Assembly: GCF_004801405.1 (NCBI RefSeq)
Contig: NZ_SSOB01000045.1
Location: forward strand, 1 to 64,000
From: Cohnella fermenti
GTDB taxonomy: Bacteria > Bacillota > Bacilli > Paenibacillales > Paenibacillaceae
Direction of reading: 5' to 3'
Length of the DNA: 64,000 bases
Under the pieces are notes generated by a model. It made no database searches, was not told the DNA's origin, and worked only from the letters and a program-made list of their open reading frames with translations. The stretch's first letter is position 1; each line of letters opens with the position of its first letter. This document shows, in pieces, positions 25,269 to 34,747 of this stretch. The translations under genes and the position numbers were made by a program.

Positions 25269-27650
25269 ATGACGGTCTCTATCAGGTTTTTTCGTTTTAC
25301 GATTGGATTGTTAATCGCTCTACTATTATTTGTCGCTCCACATTCATTCGTTGAAGCGGCGAATCAAACGACTGCTAAAACGACGAAGGAGTACCTAATC
25401 AGCTTTAAACAAAACGCCCAACCCCAAAATATTCTAAAAACGCGAAAGGTCAAACACCAACAAAAAGGTAAATTCCAAAAACAAAATACAATAATCGTTG
25501 AGTTGGATCAAGAAGAGCTCGCGCAGCTTCGAGCAGATGCCAATGTAGCGTTCATTGAACCTAATAGTGAAGTGTCTATTCAAAATATTGAAATTGCGGA
25601 ATCCACAGCAACTGAAGGGGAGGGAGATATTGTCGATTCCCTCTCTTGGGGGAATGTTGCAATTGGCGCGAATATGCTAGTGGATGAAGACATGAAGGGG
25701 GATGGCGTAAAAATCGCCATTCTTGACACCGGTATCTCCTCTCATTTAGACCTCAACATAGCTGGGGGTACCAACTTTGTGGAAGGTGTGACCGGGTACG
25801 CGGACGACAATGGTCATGGCACACATGTGGCGGGCACAATTGCAGCCAAAGACAATAATTCCGGTATTGTCGGAATTGCTCCAGGGGCCTCCATCTATGC
25901 TGTCAAAGTACTGAAGGCAAACGGAACGGGGACCTATGCGCAAGTCATTCAAGGGATTGAATGGGCTATTGAAAATCATATGGACATCATTTCAATGAGC
26001 TTTACAGGAGCTGACGAATCCGAAGCACTGCACCAAGCCATTCAAGAGGCTAATGATGCCGGTATTGTGCTGGTTGCAGCGGCTGGGAATCTGGGGGCCG
26101 GTACGGAGACAGAGATGTATCCCGCTCTGTTCGATGAAGTTATTTCAGTCGGAGCCTCAACGCAATCCAATGTTCGGGCAAATTTATCAAGCACCGGGAG
26201 TCAACTGGATCTCGTTGCACCTGGAGTGGATATTTACAGTACTTCGTCTAATGGTGGTTATGAGTTTCGTTCGGGGACATCAATGGCAGTTCCTCACGTC
26301 ACTGCTTCAGCGGCTGTGCTGCTGTCCAAGTATCCGGAAATGGATGTTGCCGGTATCAAAAATTTGTTGTACTCATCAGCTACAGTTTTAGGAACGACAC
26401 ATGAATATGGTCACGGACTTGTTAATCTGGCCAAAGCGATGGGGGTTGTGGATTCTGCCTTGCCTCCGTTCGATGTCAACTCTAGTGATGATACATTGCC
26501 GGAAGCCCCGGGTGCAGGTGAAGTAAGCATTTCTAGTATTACTAGGGGAGCTTCGTTTAATTTAAGTACGACTACCCCATCTTACCCTGCTGGAGTTACA
26601 AAATACACCAAATTGGTTGTGGGGGTAGATGGCCCGAGTTCTGTTCGCAAATGTGAGGCAACTTACGTAACTTCATACTCGGTTGGCAGTACTGCCCCAT
26701 CGCCGGCATTATCTTGTTCAACGAGTAGTTCATGGCCTTTGGGGGCTTATGATGTAAAATTCACCTTCTTTTATTCAGGTGGAACGATAACGATAACGAA
26801 TACCTTCGCACTGGAACCGGAAGCCCCTACGGTTACCATCGGGACGAGAACCAGAACAAGTATTGCGTTTACTTGGAATCCAGTAAATGATATTAAGTCC
26901 TATAAAATCCTCAAAGGTGGTACGTTGGTTGGAACTACAGCCGGTACAAGTTACACATTAAGCAATCTTAGCCCGTCAACAAGCTATCTGATACAGGTAA
27001 AAGCGGTTTATCCGGATGATTCCAACTCGGGGGTAATCTCAAGCCCACTTTATGCCTCTACATTGGCTCCCTTAACTGCACCTAATGCACCGTCTGTTAC
27101 AAATGCGACAGCGAATTCCTTCTATGTGTCATGGAATAGTGTATCTGGCGTAAGCAACTACAAAATATTAATTGACGGGGCGTTGTATTCTACTGTAAGT
27201 ACCACTGGAGCAACAGTGAGTGGTCTAAACCCCAATACTCCGTATTCCGTACAGGTCAAAGCGGTCGACCCTTACGATTCTACTTCTGGAGCAATATCGC
27301 CAGTAACGACTGCTTACACAACTAAAGCGGCAGGGCCAACTGGACTAAGCTCTTCATTTGTTACGACGAATACAATTAAAGTGAAATGGGATGCTGTGTC
27401 TGGTGCCACCTCGTATACGGTTATAATCATTAAACCGACGGGGACCCTATCATACAATGTAACAACCAATGTGTACACGTTCTCGGGGTTAGTTGCCGGC
27501 ACAACCTATACAATTCAGGTAAATGCGAACAATTCATTGGTCTCCCAGATTTCTGTGGTTACAGAAGGGAAAGGTGCGCTTCCTGCCACTATTCCTCTTT
27601 CTATCAACGGAACTATACATACAGCGAGACCTTCAAATCTCTTGCCATAA
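25269..27650 (+). CDS. Secreted subtilisin-like (S8) protease with FN3 repeats
   Basis: A 793-residue exported serine protease. The signal peptide (GLLIALLLFVAPHSFVEA) is followed by an I9 propeptide (KEYLISFKQNAQPQ to VAFIEPNSE). The S8 domain has D153 in AILDTGIS, H183 in NGHGTHVAGT, oxyanion Asn in AAAGNLG and S338 in GTSMAVPHV. After a linker domain (about 410-515) come three fibronectin type III domains to the C-terminus (SWNSVSGVSNYKILIDG and similar). It sits 87 bases after the GH18 gene and 15 bases before the RHS gene, in the same AT-rich composition. Processing of the neighbouring proteins is an inference from position. Confidence 0.85.
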   Translation: MTVSIRFFRFTIGLLIALLLFVAPHSFVEAANQTTAKTTKEYLISFKQNAQPQNILKTRKVKHQQKGKFQKQNTIIVELDQEELAQLRADANVAFIEPNSEVSIQNIEIAESTATEGEGDIVDSLSWGNVAIGANMLVDEDMKGDGVKIAILDTGISSHLDLNIAGGTNFVEGVTGYADDNGHGTHVAGTIAAKDNNSGIVGIAPGASIYAVKVLKANGTGTYAQVIQGIEWAIENHMDIISMSFTGADESEALHQAIQEANDAGIVLVAAAGNLGAGTETEMYPALFDEVISVGASTQSNVRANLSSTGSQLDLVAPGVDIYSTSSNGGYEFRSGTSMAVPHVTASAAVLLSKYPEMDVAGIKNLLYSSATVLGTTHEYGHGLVNLAKAMGVVDSALPPFDVNSSDDTLPEAPGAGEVSISSITRGASFNLSTTTPSYPAGVTKYTKLVVGVDGPSSVRKCEATYVTSYSVGSTAPSPALSCSTSSSWPLGAYDVKFTFFYSGGTITITNTFALEPEAPTVTIGTRTRTSIAFTWNPVNDIKSYKILKGGTLVGTTAGTSYTLSNLSPSTSYLIQVKAVYPDDSNSGVISSPLYASTLAPLTAPNAPSVTNATANSFYVSWNSVSGVSNYKILIDGALYSTVSTTGATVSGLNPNTPYSVQVKAVDPYDSTSGAISPVTTAYTTKAAGPTGLSSSFVTTNTIKVKWDAVSGATSYTVIIIKPTGTLSYNVTTNVYTFSGLVAGTTYTIQVNANNSLVSQISVVTEGKGALPATIPLSINGTIHTARPSNLLP

Positions 27651-27665
27651 ATCGGAGGAAATGAA

Positions 27666-30600
27666 ATGAAAAAGGTCATTATAAAAATAGTAACGTGTTC
27701 AATAATAACTGCCCTTCTAATGACTTCTTGGCCTTCTGGGATAAGTCGGGCACAAACGATGGGGCAACAGCATTTAGAGAAGGCGACAACAACAAAACTA
27801 TATAATAAACGTTCGCAACTTGCCGGAGACTATGGAAAGAAAGAAAGTGATATTCAAGCATGGCTAAATCAGGGGTATACCCTTGATGAAATAAGCGGAG
27901 CGCTTGCAAGGCAACAATCGGAAGAAGTAACGTTGACCACAGCGCTAGGTAAGGCGCATAAATCTAACCTGAACCGTTCAACGGATGCAAGTGAGATCGA
28001 GGTTGGAGCAGACTACGTAGGCAACCCGGATAATGCATCAATGATAGCTGCGGATGCTACATTGTCCAATCCGGTTAGCGAGGTTACACTTAAAAATCTT
28101 AATTTGTCGTTCGATATGGCCCCTTTCTCTGTAAGCAATGATCAGGAATCTATTTCCCCGTTAGACGGGAGTTTATCTGCCTCTAACACAGATTTTGTTC
28201 TTCCAGGGAGAAATGGACTTTCTTTCGCTTTAACCCGCAACTATAGTACTTCAGATTCTCAGTATTTCGAGATTAGTCAAACGTACTATAATGATAAAAT
28301 TGTATATGATGTTGTGTTTAATGGAACGGTGGCAATTTATCGTAAAATATATGCACCAGTTTTTCAAATGAGACATACAAGAGATTATGCTGATTGTAAC
28401 GAAAATGTATTAGTGAACGAGTGGATAAGTACGGATTATTGGCAACTGGATACGACATCTGTGAAATATAACGATGCGCTGGCGTTGGCTGCCTCACTGC
28501 AGTCTGAGCATCCATCCTATTTGGGACAATATTCAGCATGCGTAAATAACATAAAAAAACGTGATACTTACTATTTCGTACTGGGGAGCGCAAGTGTTCA
28601 GAAAGTTGGGGAAGAATTACTTGGTACCTATCACGATACCGATATTTTTTATGGAAGCTATGAGACCTTAGAAGAAGCTAACCAAGTCAAACAAACGAAG
28701 TTCGACCCCATTGCCGGCGCGGGTACTTATTTAATCGATTATGACATTGGAACGGATGACACCCAATATATATATCCTCGTTACTATGTAGACAGCGGAA
28801 CTTCTTCTTCTTACGTAGTGCCCGAAGCTGCGGGATTTTGGCATGCGTACAATTCGGCTGGCAAGACTTATTCAGATTCGCACTTTCCTTTGGGTAAGGG
28901 ATGGAGTTGGGATGTTCCGTATATTAAAAGTGGCAAGTATGTGCATCTTAGCGGAGGAGGAACGTATGAAGTCAACGGGACTCAATTAAAAGGTTACCCG
29001 TATGATGATGTTACCTTCACCTCCCAATCTGGTACAATTATGGTTAATCAAGCATCTCAATCCTATTCCTATGTCCTTAGCAATATTTCTGGACTCAAAC
29101 AGTACTTTAATTCAAATGGTCAAATCATCAAAATAACCGACAGTTATGATAATTACATCGACTTCGGTTACTCGTACAATTCTACTTATGGCCAGAATCT
29201 ATTAACAAGCATAACGGACCCATTGAATAATCAAATTCAGATTCAATACACTACCTCTGAAGTTACAATTACCTATGGCGATCAAACGGTCAAGCTAACC
29301 AAGGCTTCTATACAGAATAGCGGCAGCACAATTGAATTGCTCGACCGTGTGACAGATTCGATGAATCGGGTTACACGCTACGAGTATCAGCAGGCTACCG
29401 ACACTCGTTATAACGTTATCAATAACAATATTGCAGGTGGAATCAGCAACGGATACGCTCTTTTGAAGACAGTCTATTATCCTACCGGGGCTGAGACACA
29501 TTATACGTATGAGTCTTCACCGGTGACGAGGTATCTGTCTTCTAGTGCGGTCAATCAGGCGTACCGAATCCAGTCTCGAGAGGATCATATCGTTTCGATT
29601 AATCCGGACACGCAATTGCCGACATTCCAGCCTAATAATCGCGTTAACTTTACGTATAACGGAGACATCCAAAGCTCTTATGGGGCGGATATGACGTTCT
29701 CAAGTGTCGTGGACTCGATTCTTAGTCAGACGACGTACACCTATGACAAAGACTTCTTGGATGACTCGAATCCCGAAGTCTATTACACCACGCAAATAAA
29801 ACAGTCTCAAGGCGGTTTGGAGACAACGACAAGTCAGATATATGATCGCACACGGAAGCTTCCGACACCGACTAGTTCCACAACCGTGTATAAAAACACG
29901 CAATCCGGAGCTACTCGAACGGTATCGACAAGCCAGACTTATGATAATAGCGGCAATATGACATCGCACACCAATGAGCAAAACGTGACAACCCAATATA
30001 CGTATTTCCCGGGAACACATCTTGTACAGACCATTCTTCAGCCGATTTCGGCCAGCAAGAGTCTCTATACGGTTGTTACCAAAACGGTGAAGAACGATCC
30101 GGACACGGTAACGGTTACGGAAAATAACGGCTCCGGTGCGCTCCTGCAGATGACCGACTATGACTACGACAGCTATGGGAATGTCATACGGGTAGCATCC
30201 AAGAAGGATGCGCAAGATTTAAACAAGGAAGTAGCTATTAACTTTGAGTACAGTAGTTTATACAGTGGTGCTTTTCTTACGCGTCAGCAAAATACGGGGA
30301 CGGATATTGATGGGAATCCATTCACCGTATCTGTTCAGGCAGAGTACAATCGGGCGACCGGACAGATGACTCGCTTTGTAGATGGGAATCAACAGGGGAC
30401 AGATTACGAGTATGATAAGTTGGGGAGGATTAAGAAAGTTATCGATCCAAACCTCAAAACAATTCAAATTCAATATAACGACAACACAAATATCGTTACC
30501 CAAACCAATGAAGTTGGGGCTAAGACGGAGAGTCGTTACGATCCACTTGGGCGTTTAGCCCAGCAAGGCATTTATGTGAGTGGTGTTTACACGGCTAAAC

Positions 30601-33026
30601 AAAAAAATGTATATGATGCATACGGACGAGTTCAGAGTACGGAGGATGCCGAGGGAAATCTGACGCAGTACAGTTACGAGTTGCTTCCTTCTGGTTCCAA
30701 GACAATTATTACTTCGCCGAATCCTGAGAGTAGTCAATCGTTTACGCAAACCAATCTAATTGACCTGACGCAGACAGAAGGCGACGGCTTAGGCAATCTG
30801 GTCAGAACAACATTGGACGTTATGGGCAATGCCATTCAGGCGGAAACGACGGAGATAAGCACGGAAGTGCCATCTAAGCCTGCAGTCTTGAGTACCCAGA
30901 ATATGACTTATGACTACGCGGGCCGCATGCTGACAGCTACGGATGCCAAGAACCAAACAACACAATATGGCTATGACATGCTTGGTCGACTAATCTCCGT
31001 CACTAACCCATTGGATGAAGTGACGAGCTATCACTATGATCTCTTAGGAAATCTTGAGACCATTCAATATCCGGATCAAACAGCTACAACCAAAGTCTAT
31101 GACTCCTTGAGCCGATTGATCTCTTCAACCAAAAGCGATGGAACCCAAGAGAAATATCGTTATGATGGCAATGGCAATGTAACGAGCTATACGGACGAAG
31201 TGAATCGTGTCTTTACTTCAACGTACAATTTTAGAAATCAACTATTGACGCAGTCGGATGGCGATCACGTAACCGAATTCCAATATACGGATGATGGCCT
31301 GCGCAAGTTGATGATAGACACAACAGGCACGACTGGTTATAGTTATGATCCAAACACACGTCTGTTGCGCCAAGTGACCTATCCAGATCAAAAGCTGTTG
31401 AAGTATGACCAGGACAACCGTGGCAATGTCAGTCAGTTGATTGGCCCGTTCGGAGACGTGTCTACCTATCAATATGATACAAGCAACAGATTGAAGCTTA
31501 TAAATGATGGGTTGGACAGTCAATACGGATATTATGGAAATGGATCGTTAAAGACGGTTACGCAAGGCAACGGCATTACATCTCAATACTACTATCAAGG
31601 CTTGAAGTTAAGTGCCTTGACTTACTCTGGGGCTAATTTGTCTGCCGTTCAGTATAGCTATGAGTTTGACGCGAATAGCAATATCACGAAGACGACCAAA
31701 AATGGCGCATCACAGAACTACACATATGATGCGCTGAATCGAATCGAGACGTCCACCCTTAACAATGAGGTCTACACGTATGATTCACGCGGCAATCGTG
31801 CAACATTGCAAGCCGATGTCTTGCCAGAACCATTGGAAGGCAATACCCAACTGAACTACGAATACGATGCGTATAACCAATTGACTTCGGTAGATGTTGA
31901 AAATGAGGAAGTAGTTGTTTATCGTTATAATGGTGATGGCCTGATGGTAGAGCGTGTGGAGAACAATGAGACCACCCGTTATTATTACGATGGCGATCAG
32001 ATCATTGCCGAAGGCAAAGTGAATTCAGACGGAACCGTGACTAAGGTAGCCAGCTACGTAAGGGGAATCGGGCTTAGTTACCGAACCGATAGCGGGGGCA
32101 ACAAGTTCTACTATATGGCGAACGGTCACGGGGATATCGAATACCTGACTGATGCCACAGGGCATATCCAGAATCAATATACCTACGATCTATGGGGAAC
32201 GCCTATACAGCGCGATGAACAAGTAGCAAACCCCTTCTTGTATGCTGGAGAGTATTGGGACTCGACGACAAACCTTCAATATCTGCGTGCCCGTTGGTAC
32301 GACCCGAGCGTGGGACGGTTTATCAATGAGGATACGTATGAGGGGCAGATTGATAATCCGTTGAGTTTGAACCTTTATACGTATGTTGCTAATAATCCCT
32401 TAATTCGATGGGATCCAACAGGACATTCGTTTACTCAAGATGCGGGCGGTGTTGGGGGTTGCGGATGCACTTATACAAAACCATTAAGTGAAATGACACC
32501 TGCAGAACTTGGGGCATTACTTAATGATCCATCTGTTTCAAGTGATGATAAGACAAGGATTATAGCATATATAGGCATCGCTTACGGGGTTGGCGCAACC
32601 GAAATTGTTGAAATAAAAGCGTCACAATTCGCAGGAAAAGCAGGCAGATGGTTTAAATCATTATTTAGTAATGGAACCAAGACTATAAATAAAATAGTGC
32701 CTTCTAAGTTCGGTCTAACCCAAATAAAAAACCATCTAACTAATAATGTTGATGGGATGTCTTACGCACCAAATAAAGTTATGCTGAATAAAATTGAGGA
32801 GATGCTTAATAATGGTGAGGAGTTAAAGGGAGCATATAAAGACTTCTATGAACATGAACTTACTGAACTAGGGTTGATGAATCAAGGCTACTCATACAAT
32901 CAAGCACATGATATGGCCTTAGAGTTTCATGGCGTTCAACCTCAAGCACTATACGCTCCTGAGGTTATCAAACAAATGCGTATGTGGTTTAATAAAAGAG
33001 ACCTTGAGTATTGGAATATAGAATAG
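27666..33026 (+). CDS. RHS/YD-repeat protein with C-terminal toxin-like tip
   Basis: A 1786-residue exported protein of the WapA/RHS type. The signal (IVTCSIITALLMTSW) is followed by a helical region and then a beta block starting SPLDGSLSASNTDFVLPGRN, typical of Paenibacillus RHS proteins. Many YD repeats run from about residue 440 to 1480 (GRLISVTNPLDEVTSYHYD). The RHS-associated core has YLRARWYDPSVGRFINEDTY and ends RWDPTGH near residue 1586. The last 200 residues form a unique tip with FYEHELTELGLM and YNQAHDMALEFHG, whose His/Glu pattern suggests a catalytic or metal site, but I cannot name the domain. Family knowledge predicts a contact-dependent toxin carried in a shell. The following small gene is the candidate immunity partner. 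Confidence 0.85.
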   Translation: MKKVIIKIVTCSIITALLMTSWPSGISRAQTMGQQHLEKATTTKLYNKRSQLAGDYGKKESDIQAWLNQGYTLDEISGALARQQSEEVTLTTALGKAHKSNLNRSTDASEIEVGADYVGNPDNASMIAADATLSNPVSEVTLKNLNLSFDMAPFSVSNDQESISPLDGSLSASNTDFVLPGRNGLSFALTRNYSTSDSQYFEISQTYYNDKIVYDVVFNGTVAIYRKIYAPVFQMRHTRDYADCNENVLVNEWISTDYWQLDTTSVKYNDALALAASLQSEHPSYLGQYSACVNNIKKRDTYYFVLGSASVQKVGEELLGTYHDTDIFYGSYETLEEANQVKQTKFDPIAGAGTYLIDYDIGTDDTQYIYPRYYVDSGTSSSYVVPEAAGFWHAYNSAGKTYSDSHFPLGKGWSWDVPYIKSGKYVHLSGGGTYEVNGTQLKGYPYDDVTFTSQSGTIMVNQASQSYSYVLSNISGLKQYFNSNGQIIKITDSYDNYIDFGYSYNSTYGQNLLTSITDPLNNQIQIQYTTSEVTITYGDQTVKLTKASIQNSGSTIELLDRVTDSMNRVTRYEYQQATDTRYNVINNNIAGGISNGYALLKTVYYPTGAETHYTYESSPVTRYLSSSAVNQAYRIQSREDHIVSINPDTQLPTFQPNNRVNFTYNGDIQSSYGADMTFSSVVDSILSQTTYTYDKDFLDDSNPEVYYTTQIKQSQGGLETTTSQIYDRTRKLPTPTSSTTVYKNTQSGATRTVSTSQTYDNSGNMTSHTNEQNVTTQYTYFPGTHLVQTILQPISASKSLYTVVTKTVKNDPDTVTVTENNGSGALLQMTDYDYDSYGNVIRVASKKDAQDLNKEVAINFEYSSLYSGAFLTRQQNTGTDIDGNPFTVSVQAEYNRATGQMTRFVDGNQQGTDYEYDKLGRIKKVIDPNLKTIQIQYNDNTNIVTQTNEVGAKTESRYDPLGRLAQQGIYVSGVYTAKQKNVYDAYGRVQSTEDAEGNLTQYSYELLPSGSKTIITSPNPESSQSFTQTNLIDLTQTEGDGLGNLVRTTLDVMGNAIQAETTEISTEVPSKPAVLSTQNMTYDYAGRMLTATDAKNQTTQYGYDMLGRLISVTNPLDEVTSYHYDLLGNLETIQYPDQTATTKVYDSLSRLISSTKSDGTQEKYRYDGNGNVTSYTDEVNRVFTSTYNFRNQLLTQSDGDHVTEFQYTDDGLRKLMIDTTGTTGYSYDPNTRLLRQVTYPDQKLLKYDQDNRGNVSQLIGPFGDVSTYQYDTSNRLKLINDGLDSQYGYYGNGSLKTVTQGNGITSQYYYQGLKLSALTYSGANLSAVQYSYEFDANSNITKTTKNGASQNYTYDALNRIETSTLNNEVYTYDSRGNRATLQADVLPEPLEGNTQLNYEYDAYNQLTSVDVENEEVVVYRYNGDGLMVERVENNETTRYYYDGDQIIAEGKVNSDGTVTKVASYVRGIGLSYRTDSGGNKFYYMANGHGDIEYLTDATGHIQNQYTYDLWGTPIQRDEQVANPFLYAGEYWDSTTNLQYLRARWYDPSVGRFINEDTYEGQIDNPLSLNLYTYVANNPLIRWDPTGHSFTQDAGGVGGCGCTYTKPLSEMTPAELGALLNDPSVSSDDKTRIIAYIGIAYGVGATEIVEIKASQFAGKAGRWFKSLFSNGTKTINKIVPSKFGLTQIKNHLTNNVDGMSYAPNKVMLNKIEEMLNNGEELKGAYKDFYEHELTELGLMNQGYSYNQAHDMALEFHGVQPQALYAPEVIKQMRMWFNKRDLEYWNIE

Positions 33027-33037
33027 GAGAATAATTT

Positions 33038-33448
33038 ATGCCTAAAGAATTAACATTGGTGTCTCTTGGTAGTTTGATGTTTTCAAATGTAAATTTACCT
33101 ATTGAACGCGATGGTTATTACTTTGAGTTACAGCTTAAGAGAGATAAAAGTAGTTTTGCAGGTGTCGGATTTAGAGTGGTTAGAGATAATAAGAAAGAAA
33201 ATAAGATTATTAAGTCTTATAATTATGAGAAGGAAGAGTATGTTCTTGAAACTAGAGGGAAATACGAGAAGATTCTATTCGGTATGGAAATCGACTATTT
33301 GCAGAGTATCGAGAAAGTATTAAGTACCACTGAAAAGAACTATGGATTAGAGGTGTTTTTTCTTGTTTATTCTGATGTCCGTTCAAGTCCAAAAGTTTTC
33401 GAAGAACTAATGCAAAGTCTTGATGAAAGAATAAGCGATTTACAATAG
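33038..33448 (+). CDS. Candidate immunity protein for the RHS tip
   Basis: A small 136-residue acidic/basic soluble protein without signal peptide, beginning MPKELTLVSLGSLMFSNVNL. The ATG at 33038 follows AGGAGAATAATTT, 11 bases after the RHS stop. It is very AT-rich, like the tip-coding part of the RHS gene. No family is recognised. Immunity function is inferred from position, size and the universal layout of RHS and other polymorphic toxins. It would be expected to bind the last 200 residues of the RHS protein in the cytoplasm. Confidence 0.6.
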   Translation: MPKELTLVSLGSLMFSNVNLPIERDGYYFELQLKRDKSSFAGVGFRVVRDNKKENKIIKSYNYEKEEYVLETRGKYEKILFGMEIDYLQSIEKVLSTTEKNYGLEVFFLVYSDVRSSPKVFEELMQSLDERISDLQ

Positions 33449-33824
33449 TGTGAATCAATAGTCGAGATGAACCTTGATTGGAAGCCACATGCGAGTGTAA
33501 CAACTGGATTTTCTTAGCGGGTAACCCGATTTCGGCGGGAGAAGACTAAGCGCTGAGAGACCGCGTCGAACGCGGTTTTGGGGACTGTGACAGGTTGCCG
33601 ATTGGTAATCTGTTGCGGCCCTCTTTTGGCTTTTCTGTCAACAGCCTGCAAACATAAACTTGACGAAAGCAGTTGCACGCGGCTCGGAACCAGCCATAGT
33701 GAGGCGGTTGGGTCAGGCGATACTCGGATGTTCGGCGGCTTTGTTTGCGGCCAAGATCAAAAGAATGATTCAGCCACTATTACCAGTCCCCCACTCTACT
33801 TTGCAAAAATATTTTGTTGAATGG
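33449..33824. other. Gene-free stretch after the toxin cassette
   Basis: 376 bases with no gene I can support. The first part (33510-33580) has several nested inverted repeats: CTTAGCG pairing with CGCTGAG, CGGGT/ACCCG, and a terminator-like hairpin. The rest (33590-33800) is ordinary mixed sequence with short chance frames. It could be the decayed remains of an earlier immunity or toxin-tip module, or a structured RNA. Confidence 0.4.
33560..33579 (+). terminator. Hairpin ACCGCGT-CGA-ACGCGGT with short T-run
   Basis: A perfect 7-base stem with a 3-base loop, ending in TTTT and then GGGG. It is about 110 bases after the candidate immunity gene, so it could end the island transcript. The T-run is short. 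Confidence 0.5.
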
Positions 33825-33878
33825 TTGACGTTGTGGCACGTCTGGTGATATATTGTGAATACGACGTTCCGACACGTC
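33825..33878 (+). promoter_or_regulatory. Xre-gene promoter with twin GACGT-N6-ACGTC operators
   Basis: TTGACG at 33825-33830 and TATATT at 33849-33854 are 18 bases apart. Two 16-base palindromes of the same format flank the -10: GACGTTGTGGCACGTC at 33827-33842 overlaps the -35, and GACGTTCCGACACGTC at 33863-33878 lies at the expected transcription start. Their centres are 36 bases apart. The layout is that of a self-repressing regulator. Confidence 0.75.
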
Positions 33879-33896
33879 TTCTGGGGAGGGGTTACG

Positions 33897-34562
33897 ATGA
33901 TCGGTCTTGCGTTCATTGCATCGTTGCACAACATCACCTATAAGGATTTGGCCAAGGAGTTGGGGCTGACTCCATCGACGGTCACGGATTGGATCAGTAC
34001 AAGAAGACCGATACCACAAGCAAAGAAGGAGGCGCTGGCTCGTTATTTTCAGATTAAGGAGCACTATTTCCAGAAAGAATTGACCAAAGTGGAGGAAATC
34101 GAACTTCAACTAAATTATTTGGAGAAACGCTCGCGGCAGGACGCTTACGAAGACGTGTACGAGGACAGAGATGAATTCGGCAAGTTGTATGAAGTGAAGG
34201 TATGGGTTGACCCTCATGAGGTTGAAACGCAATTAAAGCGGGCAGAGTTGGCGATTGAAAAAGCATTGCTGGCATTGCGCGGAGATATGTTCAACGAACT
34301 ATACGATGACGAATATCTATTGACTGGGAATAGCCCGATAACCGAAATGATACAGAGGCTAACCATGATTTTGAATGAAAAAAATGAAGAAGGGCAGATG
34401 GAGGAGCGCTGGAAGGAAAAACATCTGAAGAGATTGGAGGCGGTAGGCTCGCTGATGTACTTTATGGGACCCAAAGGGGTTGGGTTGTTTAACGAGGAAG
34501 AGGAAAGTTTCCATGAGGAGCTTTATCACCTGCTTCAGAAGCATGATTTACTATGGGAGTAG
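33897..34562 (+). CDS. Xre-family helix-turn-helix regulator
   Basis: A 221-residue DNA-binding protein. The N-terminal HTH_3 domain (about residues 5-58) contains NITYKDLAKELGLTPSTVTDWISTRRPIP. The remainder is charged and helical, with LTKVEEIELQLNYLEKR and AELAIEKALLALRGD probably forming coiled-coil dimerisation segments. The ATG at 33897 follows GGGGAGGGG; a GTG at 33855 would lie on the -10 and inside the operator region, so it is rejected. The twin palindromes in its promoter suggest autoregulation. It may also control the neighbouring toxin cassette, but no copy of the operator was seen at 22 kb. Confidence 0.8.
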   Translation: MIGLAFIASLHNITYKDLAKELGLTPSTVTDWISTRRPIPQAKKEALARYFQIKEHYFQKELTKVEEIELQLNYLEKRSRQDAYEDVYEDRDEFGKLYEVKVWVDPHEVETQLKRAELAIEKALLALRGDMFNELYDDEYLLTGNSPITEMIQRLTMILNEKNEEGQMEERWKEKHLKRLEAVGSLMYFMGPKGVGLFNEEEESFHEELYHLLQKHDLLWE

Positions 34563-34747
34563 ATCGTGCGACGGCACATTTCTTATAACATGCACAATCA
34601 TGTCCCATATTTTAGAATACGAATACTGGGGTATTGCATCCGTTTTTTGCTCATTCATAGTTATTTCAATCGATTCCTTCCTTTCGCCGCGCTGCTAAGT
34701 TAAAATCAAAATGTCGCAATATTTTTCTCTTCAGGAGGAACCCCGAA

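Noticed and set aside
33541..33600. TPP-riboswitch-like CTGAGAGA near 33553
   Set aside because: The remaining conserved TPP core segments are not present and no thiamine gene lies downstream.
33590..33850. Short frames of 62-80 codons between the toxin cassette and the Xre gene
   Set aside because: No ribosome sites, no conserved motifs, and they run into the Xre promoter.
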